A stretch of 64,000 bases of DNA from Pseudoalteromonas xiamenensis (GCF_030994125.1 NZ_CP099917.1:62001-126000), one strand, 5' to 3'. Positions 39,727-49,841 are shown, counted from the first letter of the stretch. A program made the numbers and translations. The notes: generated by a model not told the origin, from the letters alone.

Positions 39727-41283
39727 ATGGCACAAGATTTTATCTTACCAGATATTGGTGAAGGCATCGTAGAGTGTGAAATCGTTGAGTGGCTTGTTGC
39801 AGTAGGTGAAGAAGTTAAAGAAGATCAGCCAATATGTGACGTGATGACTGACAAGGCATTAGTGCAGATTCCAGCGGTTCATGACGGTGTGATCACGAAG
39901 TTGTATTACGACAAAGGCGCTGTCGCAAAAGTGCATTCTCCACTATTTGAAATGAATGTGGCGGGTCAAGTAGTCGCAAATGACGACCGCGTAGCTGATG
40001 CACCAACGGACACGAATGGCGCAATAGAAGATTTCATATTGCCTGATATTGGTGAAGGTATCGTAGAGTGTGAAATCGTCGAATGGCTTGTTGCAGAAGG
40101 GGACGAAATCAAAGAGGACCAAGCAGTTTGTGATGTGATGACTGACAAAGCGCTTGTGCAAATCCCTGCAAAATACGATGGCGTAGTCGAAAAACTTTAC
40201 TACGCGAAAGGCGACATTGCTAAAGTACACAGCCCACTTTTCCAAATGCGAGTCACGCAAGCTGGACACGTATCGAGTGCGTCAACGACAAAACCGGTCG
40301 TGGCAGAACCTGTTGTAACGTCAACAACAAACGTGACGACAAGTAATGCGCCTATCGTGAATGAAAAAGCGGTAGCGTCACCCGCAGTACGACGTAAAGC
40401 ACGTGAGGCGGGTGTTGATATCCGAATGGTGCCTGGCACAGGCAAAAATGGTCGGGTCTACAAAGAGGACATTGCGAACTTTCTAACTGGTCAAGGTGCA
40501 CCGCAAACTAAGACGGTTGAAAAAACAGCATCCGAAGTTCAAAGTAGTAAAGAACAGACTAAAGCAGTGGTTTCTGGTGGAAAACGCGTTGAGCCGATAA
40601 AAGGTATCAAGGCTGCGATGGCAAAACAAATGGTTGCGTCAGTCTCTACTATTCCTCACTTTACCTTCAGTGATGAAATTGATCTTACGAATCTCATTGC
40701 ACTGCGTTCGGGTATGAAAGATCAGTACGCGAAGCAAGGCGTAAAATTGACCATGATGCCGTTTTTCATCAAAGCATTGTCGTTAGCCATTAAAGCGTTC
40801 CCTGTATTGAATTCGCAAGTGAACGACGACTGCACTGAACTCACATTCTTCGATGACCATAATATTGGAATGGCGGTTGATTCGAAGATTGGTTTGCTCG
40901 TGCCAAACATCAAAGGCTGCCAAAATAAATCTATCGTTGATGTTGCAAACGAAGTGACCCGTTTAACCGACGCGGCGCGTGATGGCCGTGTTTCACCGGA
41001 TGACTTGAAAGGTGGCACAATTTCCATTTCCAACATTGGTGCAATAGGTGGAACAACGGCGACGCCTATCATCAATAAACCAGAAGTCGCAATAGTTGCG
41101 CTCGGTAAACTGCAGCATCTTCCTCGCTTTAACGACAAAGGCGAAGTGGAAGCTCGCGCGATTATGCAGGTGAGCTGGTCTGGAGATCATCGTGTGATTG
41201 ATGGTGGAACCATTGCAAGATTCAACAATCTTTGGAAGGCCTATCTTGAAGAGCCAGCCAAGATGATGATGGCGATGAGCTAA
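39727..41283 (+). CDS. bkdB: branched-chain 2-oxoacid dehydrogenase E2 with two lipoyl domains
   Basis: 518 residues. Two nearly identical lipoyl domains (both [20 protein letters not shown]) carry lipoyl lysines at about 43 and 141 in [12 protein letters not shown]3-binding domain [28 protein letters not shown], a linker, then the acyltransferase domain with [16 protein letters not shown]. Most bacterial BCKDH E2 proteins have one lipoyl domain. The repeat is also visible in DNA with ~294-base spacing. No E3 gene follows; a terminator comes directly after. Confidence 0.95.
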   Translation: MAQDFILPDIGEGIVECEIVEWLVAVGEEVKEDQPICDVMTDKALVQIPAVHDGVITKLYYDKGAVAKVHSPLFEMNVAGQVVANDDRVADAPTDTNGAIEDFILPDIGEGIVECEIVEWLVAEGDEIKEDQAVCDVMTDKALVQIPAKYDGVVEKLYYAKGDIAKVHSPLFQMRVTQAGHVSSASTTKPVVAEPVVTSTTNVTTSNAPIVNEKAVASPAVRRKAREAGVDIRMVPGTGKNGRVYKEDIANFLTGQGAPQTKTVEKTASEVQSSKEQTKAVVSGGKRVEPIKGIKAAMAKQMVASVSTIPHFTFSDEIDLTNLIALRSGMKDQYAKQGVKLTMMPFFIKALSLAIKAFPVLNSQVNDDCTELTFFDDHNIGMAVDSKIGLLVPNIKGCQNKSIVDVANEVTRLTDAARDGRVSPDDLKGGTISISNIGAIGGTTATPIINKPEVAIVALGKLQHLPRFNDKGEVEARAIMQVSWSGDHRVIDGGTIARFNNLWKAYLEEPAKMMMAMS

Positions 41284-41288
41284 AAATG

Positions 41289-41314
41289 AAAAAGGAGCGA
41301 AAGCTCCTTTTTTG
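41289..41314 (+). terminator. bkd operon terminator
   Basis: AAAAAGGAGC-GAAA-GCTCCTTTTTT: ten-pair stem with a GAAA tetraloop and T tract. Confidence 0.92.
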
Positions 41315-41372
41315 TTACATAAACCCATTGTTATCATGAGCTTTGAATACACAAGAAGAAGAGAATCTTGCT

Positions 41373-41957
41373 ATGACACAAATTCAGGTTGTGACCGGTG
41401 CGCAAATTAACGAATTTTTAGATGCGCTGGCAGTGCTACGAATCGCCATCTTCCGAGACTTCCCGTATTTGTATGAAGGTACACTTGAGTATGAAAAATC
41501 CTACTTAAGCACGTACGCTAATAGTAAAGACGCCATTGTTGTACTTGTTCTCGATAATGGAAAGGTGGTGGGAGCATCCACAGGGTTACCGTTAAGTGAA
41601 GAAACGATTGAGTTCAAACAACCGTTTATCGATGCAGGTTATAACGTTGACGAGATTTTTTATTGTGCTGAATCTGTATTACTTTCTGCATATCGAGGAA
41701 GCGGATTGGGAAAGCGCTTTTTTGAAGAGCGAGAAGCCTATGCAAAGCAGTTAGAGGGGATAACACACGTATGCTTTTGTGCTGTTGTGCGAGAAGAACA
41801 ACACCTATTAAAACCAAACGATTATAAATCGCTGGAACCTTTTTGGATGTCGCAAGGTTATTCAAAAACGAAACTGACGTGCGAGTATGTTTGGCGGGAT
41901 ATTGATAAAACAGTCGATTCCGCAAAAACGATGCAATTTTGGATGAAGTCGCTGTGA
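41373..41957 (+). CDS. GNAT family N-acetyltransferase
   Basis: 194 residues from the ATG at 41373. Acetyl-CoA-binding motif A is AYRGSGLGKRFFEEREAYAKQL, with ESVLLS before it, and FYCAESV suggests the beta-4 strand. Substrate unknown. It stands alone after the bkd terminator; the next 285 bases (41958-42242) hold nothing I can recognise. Confidence 0.82.
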   Translation: MTQIQVVTGAQINEFLDALAVLRIAIFRDFPYLYEGTLEYEKSYLSTYANSKDAIVVLVLDNGKVVGASTGLPLSEETIEFKQPFIDAGYNVDEIFYCAESVLLSAYRGSGLGKRFFEEREAYAKQLEGITHVCFCAVVREEQHLLKPNDYKSLEPFWMSQGYSKTKLTCEYVWRDIDKTVDSAKTMQFWMKSL

Positions 41958-42242
41958 TTGAGCTTTCATCGCGTCAACGTTGAGCTAAAGTAAAGCCCGA
42001 GTTTTGGAAAACCAAATTTATGTGGCGTAATCCTGTACTGTTGGCGATGCACCTTGGTCACCCGCGCTAGATATAACTATAGGCGCTGCCGCTATCTATA
42101 AACCCATCAACATAGGCTTTGAATCAACGGGAATTCATATTTTGGAGACCTCAATAAACCTCCGTGGGTAGTTGGCAATTTCGATTGGTCAAAATAAGTT
42201 CATTTTAATCCTTCATGGCAAAATGGGATTGTGCTTCTGATT

Positions 42243-43403
42243 TTAAATACCAAACACACCGTATGAAATATAGCCAACTACCAGAGCTGGTATAAAGGTC
42301 AAAATCGATGCCAAACTAGCGGCTTTTGGCGCGAGGGCAATTGCTGGAAACAACGCATCGCCATCGTTACTGATAGCATTGGCTGCCAACGCGCTAAATG
42401 GTAATAAGCCTTGCAAGTACATTGATGTGACAATAATTTGGGGACCACAGCCAGGAATAAGACCAATAACCGCACCCAGCAGTGGAGCAAACATACCGTG
42501 TGCCGTAAACCATTGTTTAAAGTCAAATTGCGTTAAGCTTTCTAAGAAAGCGAAGGCAATAAAACTGCTTAGCACGATAACAGAAATAAAATGAGTATCT
42601 TTAGAAATCAAAGCAAAACGCTCTGTTGTATTGTCATGTAACGACCCTTCCCGATACGCTTCGCTGTTGGCTGGTGTGATTGCCCAGAGTAAAGAAATGG
42701 CAAAGCAACATGCAACCCCAACCGCGTCAATATAAGGTTTGAACGCCCCAAATTCCCAATTGAGTGCGCTGAGTAACGCAATTGCTAGAGCAGGGAAGAG
42801 CGACCACTGCCAAAATCGCCCTGCAATGGATTGCAGATACCGTGGTGTTGATCTAGCGAGCGGTAAATCTATTTCTATGGAGGTATTGTACTGCGGGGTA
42901 GGAAGTACTCTATTTGCAACAAACCCACAGAGTACGCCGGTGATCAGACCAATAGTCATAATTGAAATCGCCGTTAGCGGTTGCTGTGCAAGTAACAGAA
43001 AGGCTGCATCACCCATCGTCGCAACGAGCACGGCAACGACAGCACCAAAACTTGCTTGGTTCTTGGTGTACTGTGTTACAACGACAATCGCACCTCCGCA
43101 GCCGGGTAATATACCAAGTGTTGCAGCGACAACAATTTCAAGCGTTGGGTTCTGTAACGCTAAATAGCCAAGTTCAAATTGATTAAAGCGTTTACTCAAT
43201 TGATGATACAGATAAAGTGTCGCGGCGACAAACACGCTAACTTGATAGTAAGCATCTGAAAGTGCAGACACGACAATGGCTCGCGTATCGGTGTGGAAAA
43301 TTAAGACTGCAAGGATGGCGGGCAGCATAAGCTTGATGCTAAACGATGAACGGTTAACGCGTCGGGAAGGGGCTTTTACTAAATTAGCGGCGGTTGAATT
43401 CAT
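42243..43403 (-). CDS. ArsP_2-type 10-TM putative metal transporter
   Basis: About 386 residues from the ATG at 43403, with roughly ten membrane helices in two related halves. Each half has a PGCG loop: GILPGCGGAIVVVTQY and GLIPGCGPQIIVTSMY, each followed by a Asp/Gly-rich motif (ATMGDAAF, SNDGDALF). This is the layout of the ArsP_2 (DUF2899) putative heavy-metal or manganese exporter family. A perfect Fur box lies 46 bases upstream of the start, so iron-dependent control is likely. Transport substrate is not shown by sequence; manganese or iron export are the leading guesses. Confidence 0.82.
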   Translation of the reverse strand: MNSTAANLVKAPSRRVNRSSFSIKLMLPAILAVLIFHTDTRAIVVSALSDAYYQVSVFVAATLYLYHQLSKRFNQFELGYLALQNPTLEIVVAATLGILPGCGGAIVVVTQYTKNQASFGAVVAVLVATMGDAAFLLLAQQPLTAISIMTIGLITGVLCGFVANRVLPTPQYNTSIEIDLPLARSTPRYLQSIAGRFWQWSLFPALAIALLSALNWEFGAFKPYIDAVGVACCFAISLLWAITPANSEAYREGSLHDNTTERFALISKDTHFISVIVLSSFIAFAFLESLTQFDFKQWFTAHGMFAPLLGAVIGLIPGCGPQIIVTSMYLQGLLPFSALAANAISNDGDALFPAIALAPKAASLASILTFIPALVVGYISYGVFGI

Positions 43404-43448
43404 AAAAATATAGCGCAACAGTAGAACACCATTGCACTATATTTCAAA

Positions 43449-43463
43449 TGATAATGATTATCA
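43449..43463. promoter_or_regulatory. Fur box, 7-1-7
   Basis: TGATAAT-G-ATTATCA is a perfect seven-base inverted repeat around one base, identical to the 7-1-7 Fur consensus. It lies between the M28 peptidase stop (43484) and the transporter start (43403), placing it in the transporter promoter. Confidence 0.85.
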
Positions 43464-43483
43464 ATCGTAAAAATGAATCGGTC

Positions 43484-45118
43484 TTATTGCTTTCTTTGGA
43501 ACTCGGAAGTAGCTTGCCACGTTGGCCACTCCTTTTGCTCAGAAACGTCATAACCTACTTGGAAAAACAACTGTAGGTCTTGGACCGCGCCAGATAAATC
43601 CCACTCATCACGGTAACGATCGCAAGGTTGGTGATAACAACCTTTAAGCACAAGACTCATACGTTTGCGATAATTCGCCGTGGCTTCATCTCGAGGTGTT
43701 GTTCCGCCACCCGCGTACATTGCTGGTACGCCCATGTTCGCAAACGCAAAGTGATCTGAACGGTAGTATCCACCAGAAGCAGGGTGAGGATCACCAGCCA
43801 CAGTTCTATTTTGGGCTTTTGCTGCTGTTGCTAACGTGTTGTCGAGAGACGACTTACCAATACCCACTACATTAATATCGGTGACTTTACCAAGTAGGTT
43901 TAAACTGTCCATATTGATATTAGCAACGGTTTGATTTGCCGGGATAACAGGGTGAGCGGCATAAAATTTTGAGCCAAGTAAACCTTGCTCTTCAGCGGTT
44001 ACCGCTAAAAAGGTAATCGAACGAGATGGCTTCTTCACAAGCGAAGTAAACGCTTCAGCTACTTCAATTAAGCCAGCAGTTCCTGATGCATTATCGTGTG
44101 CCCCGTTATAAATGTTGTCACCCTTTCGGTTTGGGTCTGTGCCTAAGTGGTCCCAGTGTGCGCTGTAAATGACGTGCTCAGCGGGTGTCTCACTGCCTGG
44201 TAACGTAGCGATGAAATTGTAAGAGGTTGATTTTTTAATTTTGCTTTTGACGGTAATCGACGCATCTAGACCTTTAAGCTCAGTATGGTATGCACCCATC
44301 GCGGCTTTCGCTTTTTCTTGCTCGAAATCCAATCCCGCTTTTGAAAAGAGTTCTTTAGCTACATCTACAGTGACCCAACCTTCGACTGCGACTCTGTCCA
44401 TATTATTGTTTTCTTTTTGGAATCCAAATTGTGGACCACTCCAAGAATTCTCAACCACACTCCATGGGTAGGATGCTGGTGCAGTTTCGTGAATAATAAT
44501 GGCACCAGCAGCGCCTTGACGGCTTGCTTCTTCGAACTTATAAGTCCAGCGCCCGTAATACGTCATCGCATCACCAGTAAACACCGATGGGTCTTTTGTC
44601 GCAAAACCAGGGTCATTAACGAGCATTACAACCGTTTTACCTTTTACATCAAGGCCTTCGTAGTCGTTCCAGTTGTATTCTGGCGCGTTAACACCATAAC
44701 CCACGAACACAAGTTGCGATTTGTTCAGTGATTGCTGTTCACTAATACGCGCAGTGCCCATCACCATGTCTTTTTTATACTGGTAGTCTTTCCCACCAAT
44801 ATTTAAACTCATGTTGGAGTCCGCTTCGATTGAGACCAGCGGGACTTCTTGTAAATAACTGCCGTTATTACCAGGTACTAAGCCAAGCGCTTTAAATTGC
44901 TTGGTTAAGTACGCCAGTGTAAGTTTTTCACCTTCAGACGAAGGGGCACGGCCGCCAAACTCATCGGAAGCCAATACTTTAATGTGAGACGCAAGTTGTT
45001 CTGCTGTGATGCTGTCATAGGCTTTAGTCACCGCCGCAGCATCGTTCATGCTTGTTGTGCTCGCACAGCCCGCTAGAATCGCAAGGCTTAGTGCGCTCAA
45101 TGTCATTTTAATTTTCAT
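43484..45118 (-). CDS. M28 family lipoprotein peptidase with PA domain
   Basis: 544 residues from the ATG at 45118. Lipoprotein signal MKIKMTLSALSLAILAGCAS with lipobox LAGC. A protease-associated insert (residues ~150-270) precedes the zinc peptidase core: SAHWDHLG (His/Asp), NGAHDNASGTAGLIEVAEAF, VTAEEQGLLGSKFYA (Glu-Glu) and SDHFAFANMGVPAMYAGGG. The frame extends 44 codons upstream but the signal peptide fixes the start. It probably releases amino acids from peptides at the cell envelope. Confidence 0.93.
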   Translation of the reverse strand: MKIKMTLSALSLAILAGCASTTSMNDAAAVTKAYDSITAEQLASHIKVLASDEFGGRAPSSEGEKLTLAYLTKQFKALGLVPGNNGSYLQEVPLVSIEADSNMSLNIGGKDYQYKKDMVMGTARISEQQSLNKSQLVFVGYGVNAPEYNWNDYEGLDVKGKTVVMLVNDPGFATKDPSVFTGDAMTYYGRWTYKFEEASRQGAAGAIIIHETAPASYPWSVVENSWSGPQFGFQKENNNMDRVAVEGWVTVDVAKELFSKAGLDFEQEKAKAAMGAYHTELKGLDASITVKSKIKKSTSYNFIATLPGSETPAEHVIYSAHWDHLGTDPNRKGDNIYNGAHDNASGTAGLIEVAEAFTSLVKKPSRSITFLAVTAEEQGLLGSKFYAAHPVIPANQTVANINMDSLNLLGKVTDINVVGIGKSSLDNTLATAAKAQNRTVAGDPHPASGGYYRSDHFAFANMGVPAMYAGGGTTPRDEATANYRKRMSLVLKGCYHQPCDRYRDEWDLSGAVQDLQLFFQVGYDVSEQKEWPTWQATSEFQRKQ

Positions 45119-45271
45119 GTTGTCGCTTCTTAGTGTGAAGGAACATTGATCTAAGCATATTTGAAAAAAGATTTCGAGAAACATGCCATGAAACACTTTG
45201 TAATAGGTTAGGTTTAGGTTTGTATTTGAATTTAAGGTACAATTTGGCAAAACTTCTCATGCCTTTTTTAG

Positions 45272-46081
45272 ATGAAGCGATTTAACCCAAGTACACAATG
45301 GCAACCAGACGTTTTCTTGAATCCAGTCTATGCCACATTAAATGCGCTGTTTGAGATCGACAAACAGCTTGATTGGCCCAGTTGCGATTGGCTGAATTGT
45401 TTTGCTCACGCCACCGTTGGCGGTGGTCATACGATAGAGTTTGTTGAAAATGCCAAGCTGGTCGATGAAACACGTTATTACGAAGCCATTATATACGAAA
45501 CGGGACAAGTACCTACCCGAGAAGATAATTGGCATGATCTTTTTGGTGCATTGATTTGGTGTTTATTTCCAAGAACCAAAGCGTTACTCAACGTACTGCA
45601 TATGCAAGATATTCAACAAAGTGGCCTAAAAACAAGAACGCCAATGCGTAATGCAATTACATTATGGGACGAATGCGGTGTTCTCGTCGTTACAACAAAC
45701 TTAAAACGAATTGAACAATTGCAAAATCACCAATGGCAGGATGTGTTTATCACGCATAGAGATGAGTGGGGAAAAGAAATCGAAGCGGTGATGTTTGGTC
45801 ACGCCAACTACGAAATGATGACCGCACCATTTGAAGGACTTACGGGTAAGTTATTACCGGTAATTGTGGACGAATTGTATTTCTCATTATCAACAAAAGA
45901 ACGATATGCGTTCCTTGATGAGCAGCTCGTTCAGATGATTTCATCTCAGCACATTCTAAAAAACAACAAGTCGATGTCGCCGCTACCCCTTTTAGGGATC
46001 CCAGGCTGGTGGCATGACAATGAGAATTCAGAATTTTACAGTAATACTGACTATTTTAGGCCGAAAAGGACGCATAAATGA
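45272..46081 (+). CDS. DUF3025 family protein
   Basis: 269 residues, soluble. The central block IYETGQVPTREDNWHDLFGALIWCLFPRTKALLN followed by LHMQDI is the DUF3025 hallmark, and LLGIPGWWHDNE near the end also fits. Function unknown. Its stop overlaps the ATG of the following ABC ATPase gene by four bases (ATGA), which suggests cotranscription, though the link may not be functional. Confidence 0.82.
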   Translation: MKRFNPSTQWQPDVFLNPVYATLNALFEIDKQLDWPSCDWLNCFAHATVGGGHTIEFVENAKLVDETRYYEAIIYETGQVPTREDNWHDLFGALIWCLFPRTKALLNVLHMQDIQQSGLKTRTPMRNAITLWDECGVLVVTTNLKRIEQLQNHQWQDVFITHRDEWGKEIEAVMFGHANYEMMTAPFEGLTGKLLPVIVDELYFSLSTKERYAFLDEQLVQMISSQHILKNNKSMSPLPLLGIPGWWHDNENSEFYSNTDYFRPKRTHK

Positions 46082-46863
46082 TTGAACTTACGCAGTTACA
46101 AAAGAAATTTAAACTGCAAGTGAAGAGCAAGCCTGTTGAGGTCAACAAGGATCCTCGTGAGCGCGACGGCTTTTTCCACTCAGTGGAAGCTGTTTCGTTT
46201 AATTGTGCGCAAGGTGAAGTGTTGGGGTTGCTAGGCCCAAATGGTGCAGGAAAAACGACAACACTAAGAATGCTTTCAACGGCGCTGACGCCGGATGCGG
46301 GCGACATTATCATCGATGGGAAGAGTATCGTCAAAGACCCCATTTTAGGGCGTCGAATGATCGGCTTTTTATCAGGCAGCACGGGTCTCTATGGGCGACT
46401 TACCGCAAAAGAAAACATCACCTACTTTGCTAAGTTGCATGGAATCAAAGGACAAGCGCTCAGAGACAGATTAGAAAGCATCTTTGATTTGCTTGATATG
46501 CATAGCTTTTTAGATAAACGTGCAGATACGCTTTCAACGGGTATGAAGCAAAAAACTAACATTGCTCGAGCTGTTGTGCACAGTCCGAAAATCGTCGTGT
46601 TAGACGAACCGACGACGGGCCTGGATATCATGACGAAGCAGACCGTACTTCGTTTTATTGAGGGACTTAAGCGTGACGGAACGCCGGTGATATTTTCAAC
46701 GCATCATCTCGATGAAGTCGCTCTGTTGTGTGACCGTGTACATGTAATCGATAAAGGCAGAAGTTGTTTCGATGGTTCAGTCTCGTCGTTTAAAACGCAC
46801 AGTGAAGACGGTGAAATGAATAGGGCGTTTTTGAACATTGTGGGAGCATCACAGCATGTTTGA
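46078..46863 (+). CDS. natA: ABC transporter ATP-binding protein, NatA-like
   Basis: 261 residues. Walker A GLLGPNGAGKTTTLRML (~55), signature LSTGMKQKTNIARAVVHSP, Walker B IVVLDEPTTGLD and the switch His in STHHLDEVALL. An extra N-terminal stretch (KKFKLQVKSKPVEVNKDPRERDGFFHSVEAVSF) is typical of NatA-like ATPases. It pairs with the overlapping permease gene as an ABC-2 exporter; sodium export is by analogy only. Confidence 0.88.
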   Translation: MIELTQLQKKFKLQVKSKPVEVNKDPRERDGFFHSVEAVSFNCAQGEVLGLLGPNGAGKTTTLRMLSTALTPDAGDIIIDGKSIVKDPILGRRMIGFLSGSTGLYGRLTAKENITYFAKLHGIKGQALRDRLESIFDLLDMHSFLDKRADTLSTGMKQKTNIARAVVHSPKIVVLDEPTTGLDIMTKQTVLRFIEGLKRDGTPVIFSTHHLDEVALLCDRVHVIDKGRSCFDGSVSSFKTHSEDGEMNRAFLNIVGASQHV

Positions 46864-48064
46864 GATATATAAAAAGGAACTACTCGAATTATTGCGCGAT
46901 AAAAAAACATTGTTTTTTGTTATTGCTTTACCCCTGTTAATTTTCCCGCTCATCATGGGCTTTATGGCGTTTTTAAGTTCCCAAGCAGCGATGAGTGCTG
47001 AGCAAAAAGTGCACCAATTCGCCATTGTAAATCCAGAATTTGCCCCGACCTTTTCAGAGCGTCTTTTTTATCACAAGAGTTTTAAACAGGCCAAAACGCA
47101 GGGCGAATATAAAAGTGTTGACGATCTCATTGAAGCAGTTAAATCCAATCAAATTGATGTTGGTATTTTTATCAGTGGCGACCCAACGCAAGCGATGACG
47201 GAAGGAAAGCAAACGTCTTGGTCGATTGTTTTTAACGACGCTAAGGCCATAAGCTTCATTTACTCGCGAATTGAAGATCTGCAAAAGAAATTCGCAGATG
47301 ATTTAGTCGGTGATGCCTTGGAAAAAGCGGGTATCGAAAAACGCGTTCATCAAGCCGTCTTGCACCCAATCCAATTAGAGAAAGTGGATACGGCAGATAA
47401 GCGGGAAAATTTAGGCGAAAAACTCGGTGGCATCATTCCTTATCTGTTAATTCCTTTAATTTTGGCGGGGGCAATTTATCCTGCGATAGACATGGGAGCG
47501 GGTGAAAAGGAGCGTGGAACGCTCGAAACCTTGTTACTAACCCCCGTTTCTCGTACACAATTAGTGCTTGGTAAGTTTTTTACGCTACTTACGACGTCTG
47601 TTTCAAGCGCAATAATTACGGTTTTATCACTCAGTTTGTGGGTTGGGATTGCAATTAGTTTTATCGAAATTGGTGTCGTGAAAAATGCCTTTGCGAGTGT
47701 TGGCGTTAAAGAGTTTGCGTTAATTTTTATGTTGTTACTTCCTGTGGCGGCAATCTTGTCCTCACTCGTATTAGCCATCTCAATTTACGCACGAACCTTT
47801 AAAGAAGCCCAAAATTACATGGGCCCGCTCAATCTGCTGGTGATATTGCCGATGATGGCGTCGGTGATGCCAAACATGCAGTTGAATAGCACAACGGCAC
47901 TTATTCCAATTACCAACGTCTCTTTAGCCATTAAAGACATCATTAAAGGGACTATCGATTTTGGTTCAATGTGGCTTATTTTTGCTTCAACCGCAGTACT
48001 TGGTGGCGTGTTATTGGTCTGCTGTGTGCGCTGGTTTAGTTGCGAAAGTGTGTTATTCAGATAG
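46856..48064 (+). CDS. natB: ABC-2 type permease, NatB-like
   Basis: 402 residues from the ATG at 46856, overlapping natA by eight bases. One N-terminal helix (TLFFVIALPLLIFPLIMGFMAF), a large extracytoplasmic domain (~residues 45-190), then five C-terminal helices starting IIPYLLIPLILAGAIYPAIDM with the GAGEKERGTLETLLLTPVSR signature of ABC-2 permeases. It forms the membrane part of the exporter with NatA. Substrate unknown. Confidence 0.88.
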   Translation: MFEIYKKELLELLRDKKTLFFVIALPLLIFPLIMGFMAFLSSQAAMSAEQKVHQFAIVNPEFAPTFSERLFYHKSFKQAKTQGEYKSVDDLIEAVKSNQIDVGIFISGDPTQAMTEGKQTSWSIVFNDAKAISFIYSRIEDLQKKFADDLVGDALEKAGIEKRVHQAVLHPIQLEKVDTADKRENLGEKLGGIIPYLLIPLILAGAIYPAIDMGAGEKERGTLETLLLTPVSRTQLVLGKFFTLLTTSVSSAIITVLSLSLWVGIAISFIEIGVVKNAFASVGVKEFALIFMLLLPVAAILSSLVLAISIYARTFKEAQNYMGPLNLLVILPMMASVMPNMQLNSTTALIPITNVSLAIKDIIKGTIDFGSMWLIFASTAVLGGVLLVCCVRWFSCESVLFR

Positions 48065-48073
48065 TCTTGAAAT

Positions 48074-48102
48074 GTAGACAAAATCGTACTGATTTTGTCT
48101 AC
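48074..48102. repeat. 12-bp perfect inverted repeat between natB and abgT
   Basis: GTAGACAAAATC-GTACT-GATTTTGTCTAC. No T tract follows in either direction, so it is either a weak natAB transcript end or a regulator site 94 bases upstream of the AbgT gene. Confidence 0.55.
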
Positions 48103-48195
48103 TCATCTTTGATAATTGTTGTCCCATCTAATCTAAAAGACGCTATGTTCCCATAATGATAGATTTGCGGCTTTGTTGATATTTGGGGGCTAAAT

Positions 48196-49788
48196 ATGAG
48201 CCAGACTTCTCATTCCGCTTCTTATTCTAATGAACCTAAAGGGCTATTTAATCGCTTTTTGGCAACAGTCGAATATTTGGGTAATTTACTTCCGCATCCA
48301 ATCACGTTGTTTGCTCTGTTCGCTCTAGGCATCGTGATCATCAGTGGCGTTGCCGATTGGGTAGGGCTCAGCGCTATTGATCCAAGACCCGAAGGCGCAA
48401 GGGGTCGAGACCCTGACGGCGTTATTGAAGTTGTAAGCTTACTCAGCGCCGAAGGACTGCAAAAAATTGTAACCGGGCTTGTGACCAACTTTACCGGTTT
48501 TGCTCCTCTTGGCACTGTGTTAGTCGCGTTGCTTGGCGTCAGTGTTGCTGAGCATTCAGGCTTATTATCTGCTGCAATGCGAGGTATGGTGGTTGGTGCA
48601 TCAAAACGTCTAGTGACCTTTATGATTGTTTTGGCTGCCATATTGTCAAACACGGCATCTGAACTCGGTTACGTTGTACTTATCCCACTTGCAGCAATGA
48701 TTTTCCATAGTTTGGGACGCCATCCCTTAGCGGGTCTTGCCGCTGCATTTGCTGGGGTATCTGGCGGCTACAGTGCGAATTTACTGCTGGGTACTATCGA
48801 CCCATTGCTTGCGGGGATCACAACGCCTGCGGCACAAATGATAGACCCGAGTTATGAAGTTGGGCCAGAAGCTAACTGGTATTTTATGATGATTTCTGTA
48901 TTCCTAATTGCAGCGCTTGGCACGTGGGTAACGGAAAAAATAGTCGAACCAAGACTCGGTCAGTACCACGAAAGTGAAGCAGGTCCTGATCTTCCTCCAA
49001 ATAACATTGAACAGCTATCGGTAATTGAAAAACGCGGCCTAAGAAACGCTGGTTTGGCTTTACTTGCGGTGTGTGCACTTCTTGCTTTAACAATTGTGCC
49101 TGACGAGGGAATATTGCGTCATCCGACAACGGGAGAAGTCGCGGGGTCTCCGTTCTTAAAAGGTATTGTGGTATTCATTTTTGTTTCTTTTGCGGTGCCT
49201 GGCTTTGTATATGGCCGCACGGTTGGCACAGTCAGAAATGACAAAGACGTTATAAATGCAATGAGTAAGAGTATGAGTTCAATGGGAATGTACATTGTAC
49301 TTGTGTTCTTTGCAGCTCAATTTGTGGCCTTTTTTAAGTGGACAAATCTCGGGACCATTATGGCGATAAACGGTGCGGCACTTTTACATGCGCTACACTT
49401 AACGGGTCCAGAAGTGTTTATCTTATTTATCTTCATGTGTGCCGTGGTAAATTTGAGTTTAGGTTCGTCGTCCGCACAATGGGCAGTAACAGCACCAATT
49501 TTTGTACCCATGTTAATGTTAATCGGCTACGCCCCGGAAACAATTCAAGCGGCTTATCGAATTGGTGATTCAGTAACAAACTTAATAACGCCAATGATGA
49601 GTTATTTCGGCTTGATATTGGCCGTTGCGACCAAGTACAAAAAAGACATGGGCATTGGTACGTTAGTTGCGATGATGTTGCCTTATAGCTTGATCTTCTT
49701 TGTGGGGTGGGTTGCGCTGTTTTATATCTGGGTGTTCGGGTTTGGTTTACCTGTAGGACCCAACTCGCCTATCTATTTCACACCGTAA
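48196..49788 (+). CDS. AbgT family transporter
   Basis: 530 residues with about ten to twelve membrane helices. Family blocks seen: LGNLLPHPITLFALFALGIVI, TGFAPLGTVLVALLGVSVAEHSGLLSAAMR, ILSNTASELGYVVLIPLAAMIF, GGYSANLLLGTIDPLLAGITTPAAQ and NLSLGSSSAQWAVTAPIFVPMLMLIGYAPE. AbgT of E. coli imports p-aminobenzoyl-glutamate, while some homologues export sulfonamides; the substrate here is not set by sequence. A strong terminator follows. Confidence 0.93.
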   Translation: MSQTSHSASYSNEPKGLFNRFLATVEYLGNLLPHPITLFALFALGIVIISGVADWVGLSAIDPRPEGARGRDPDGVIEVVSLLSAEGLQKIVTGLVTNFTGFAPLGTVLVALLGVSVAEHSGLLSAAMRGMVVGASKRLVTFMIVLAAILSNTASELGYVVLIPLAAMIFHSLGRHPLAGLAAAFAGVSGGYSANLLLGTIDPLLAGITTPAAQMIDPSYEVGPEANWYFMMISVFLIAALGTWVTEKIVEPRLGQYHESEAGPDLPPNNIEQLSVIEKRGLRNAGLALLAVCALLALTIVPDEGILRHPTTGEVAGSPFLKGIVVFIFVSFAVPGFVYGRTVGTVRNDKDVINAMSKSMSSMGMYIVLVFFAAQFVAFFKWTNLGTIMAINGAALLHALHLTGPEVFILFIFMCAVVNLSLGSSSAQWAVTAPIFVPMLMLIGYAPETIQAAYRIGDSVTNLITPMMSYFGLILAVATKYKKDMGIGTLVAMMLPYSLIFFVGWVALFYIWVFGFGLPVGPNSPIYFTP

Positions 49789-49811
49789 TCGAATCTAATT
49801 GACGAACCTTT

Positions 49812-49841
49812 AAAAGCACAAAGTAACCTTTGTGCTTTTTT
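49812..49841 (+). terminator. abgT intrinsic terminator
   Basis: AAAAGCACAAAG-TAAC-CTTTGTGCTTTT stem with 12 pairs and a T tract. Confidence 0.92.

Noticed and set aside
39727..40260. Lipoyl repeat in bkdB as an assembly duplication
   Set aside because: The copies differ at many synonymous and some coding positions and both are in frame with different linkers.
45272..46081. EpmC/YfcM hydroxylase
   Set aside because: The PTREDNWHDLFGALIW block is the DUF3025 signature; EpmC motifs are absent.
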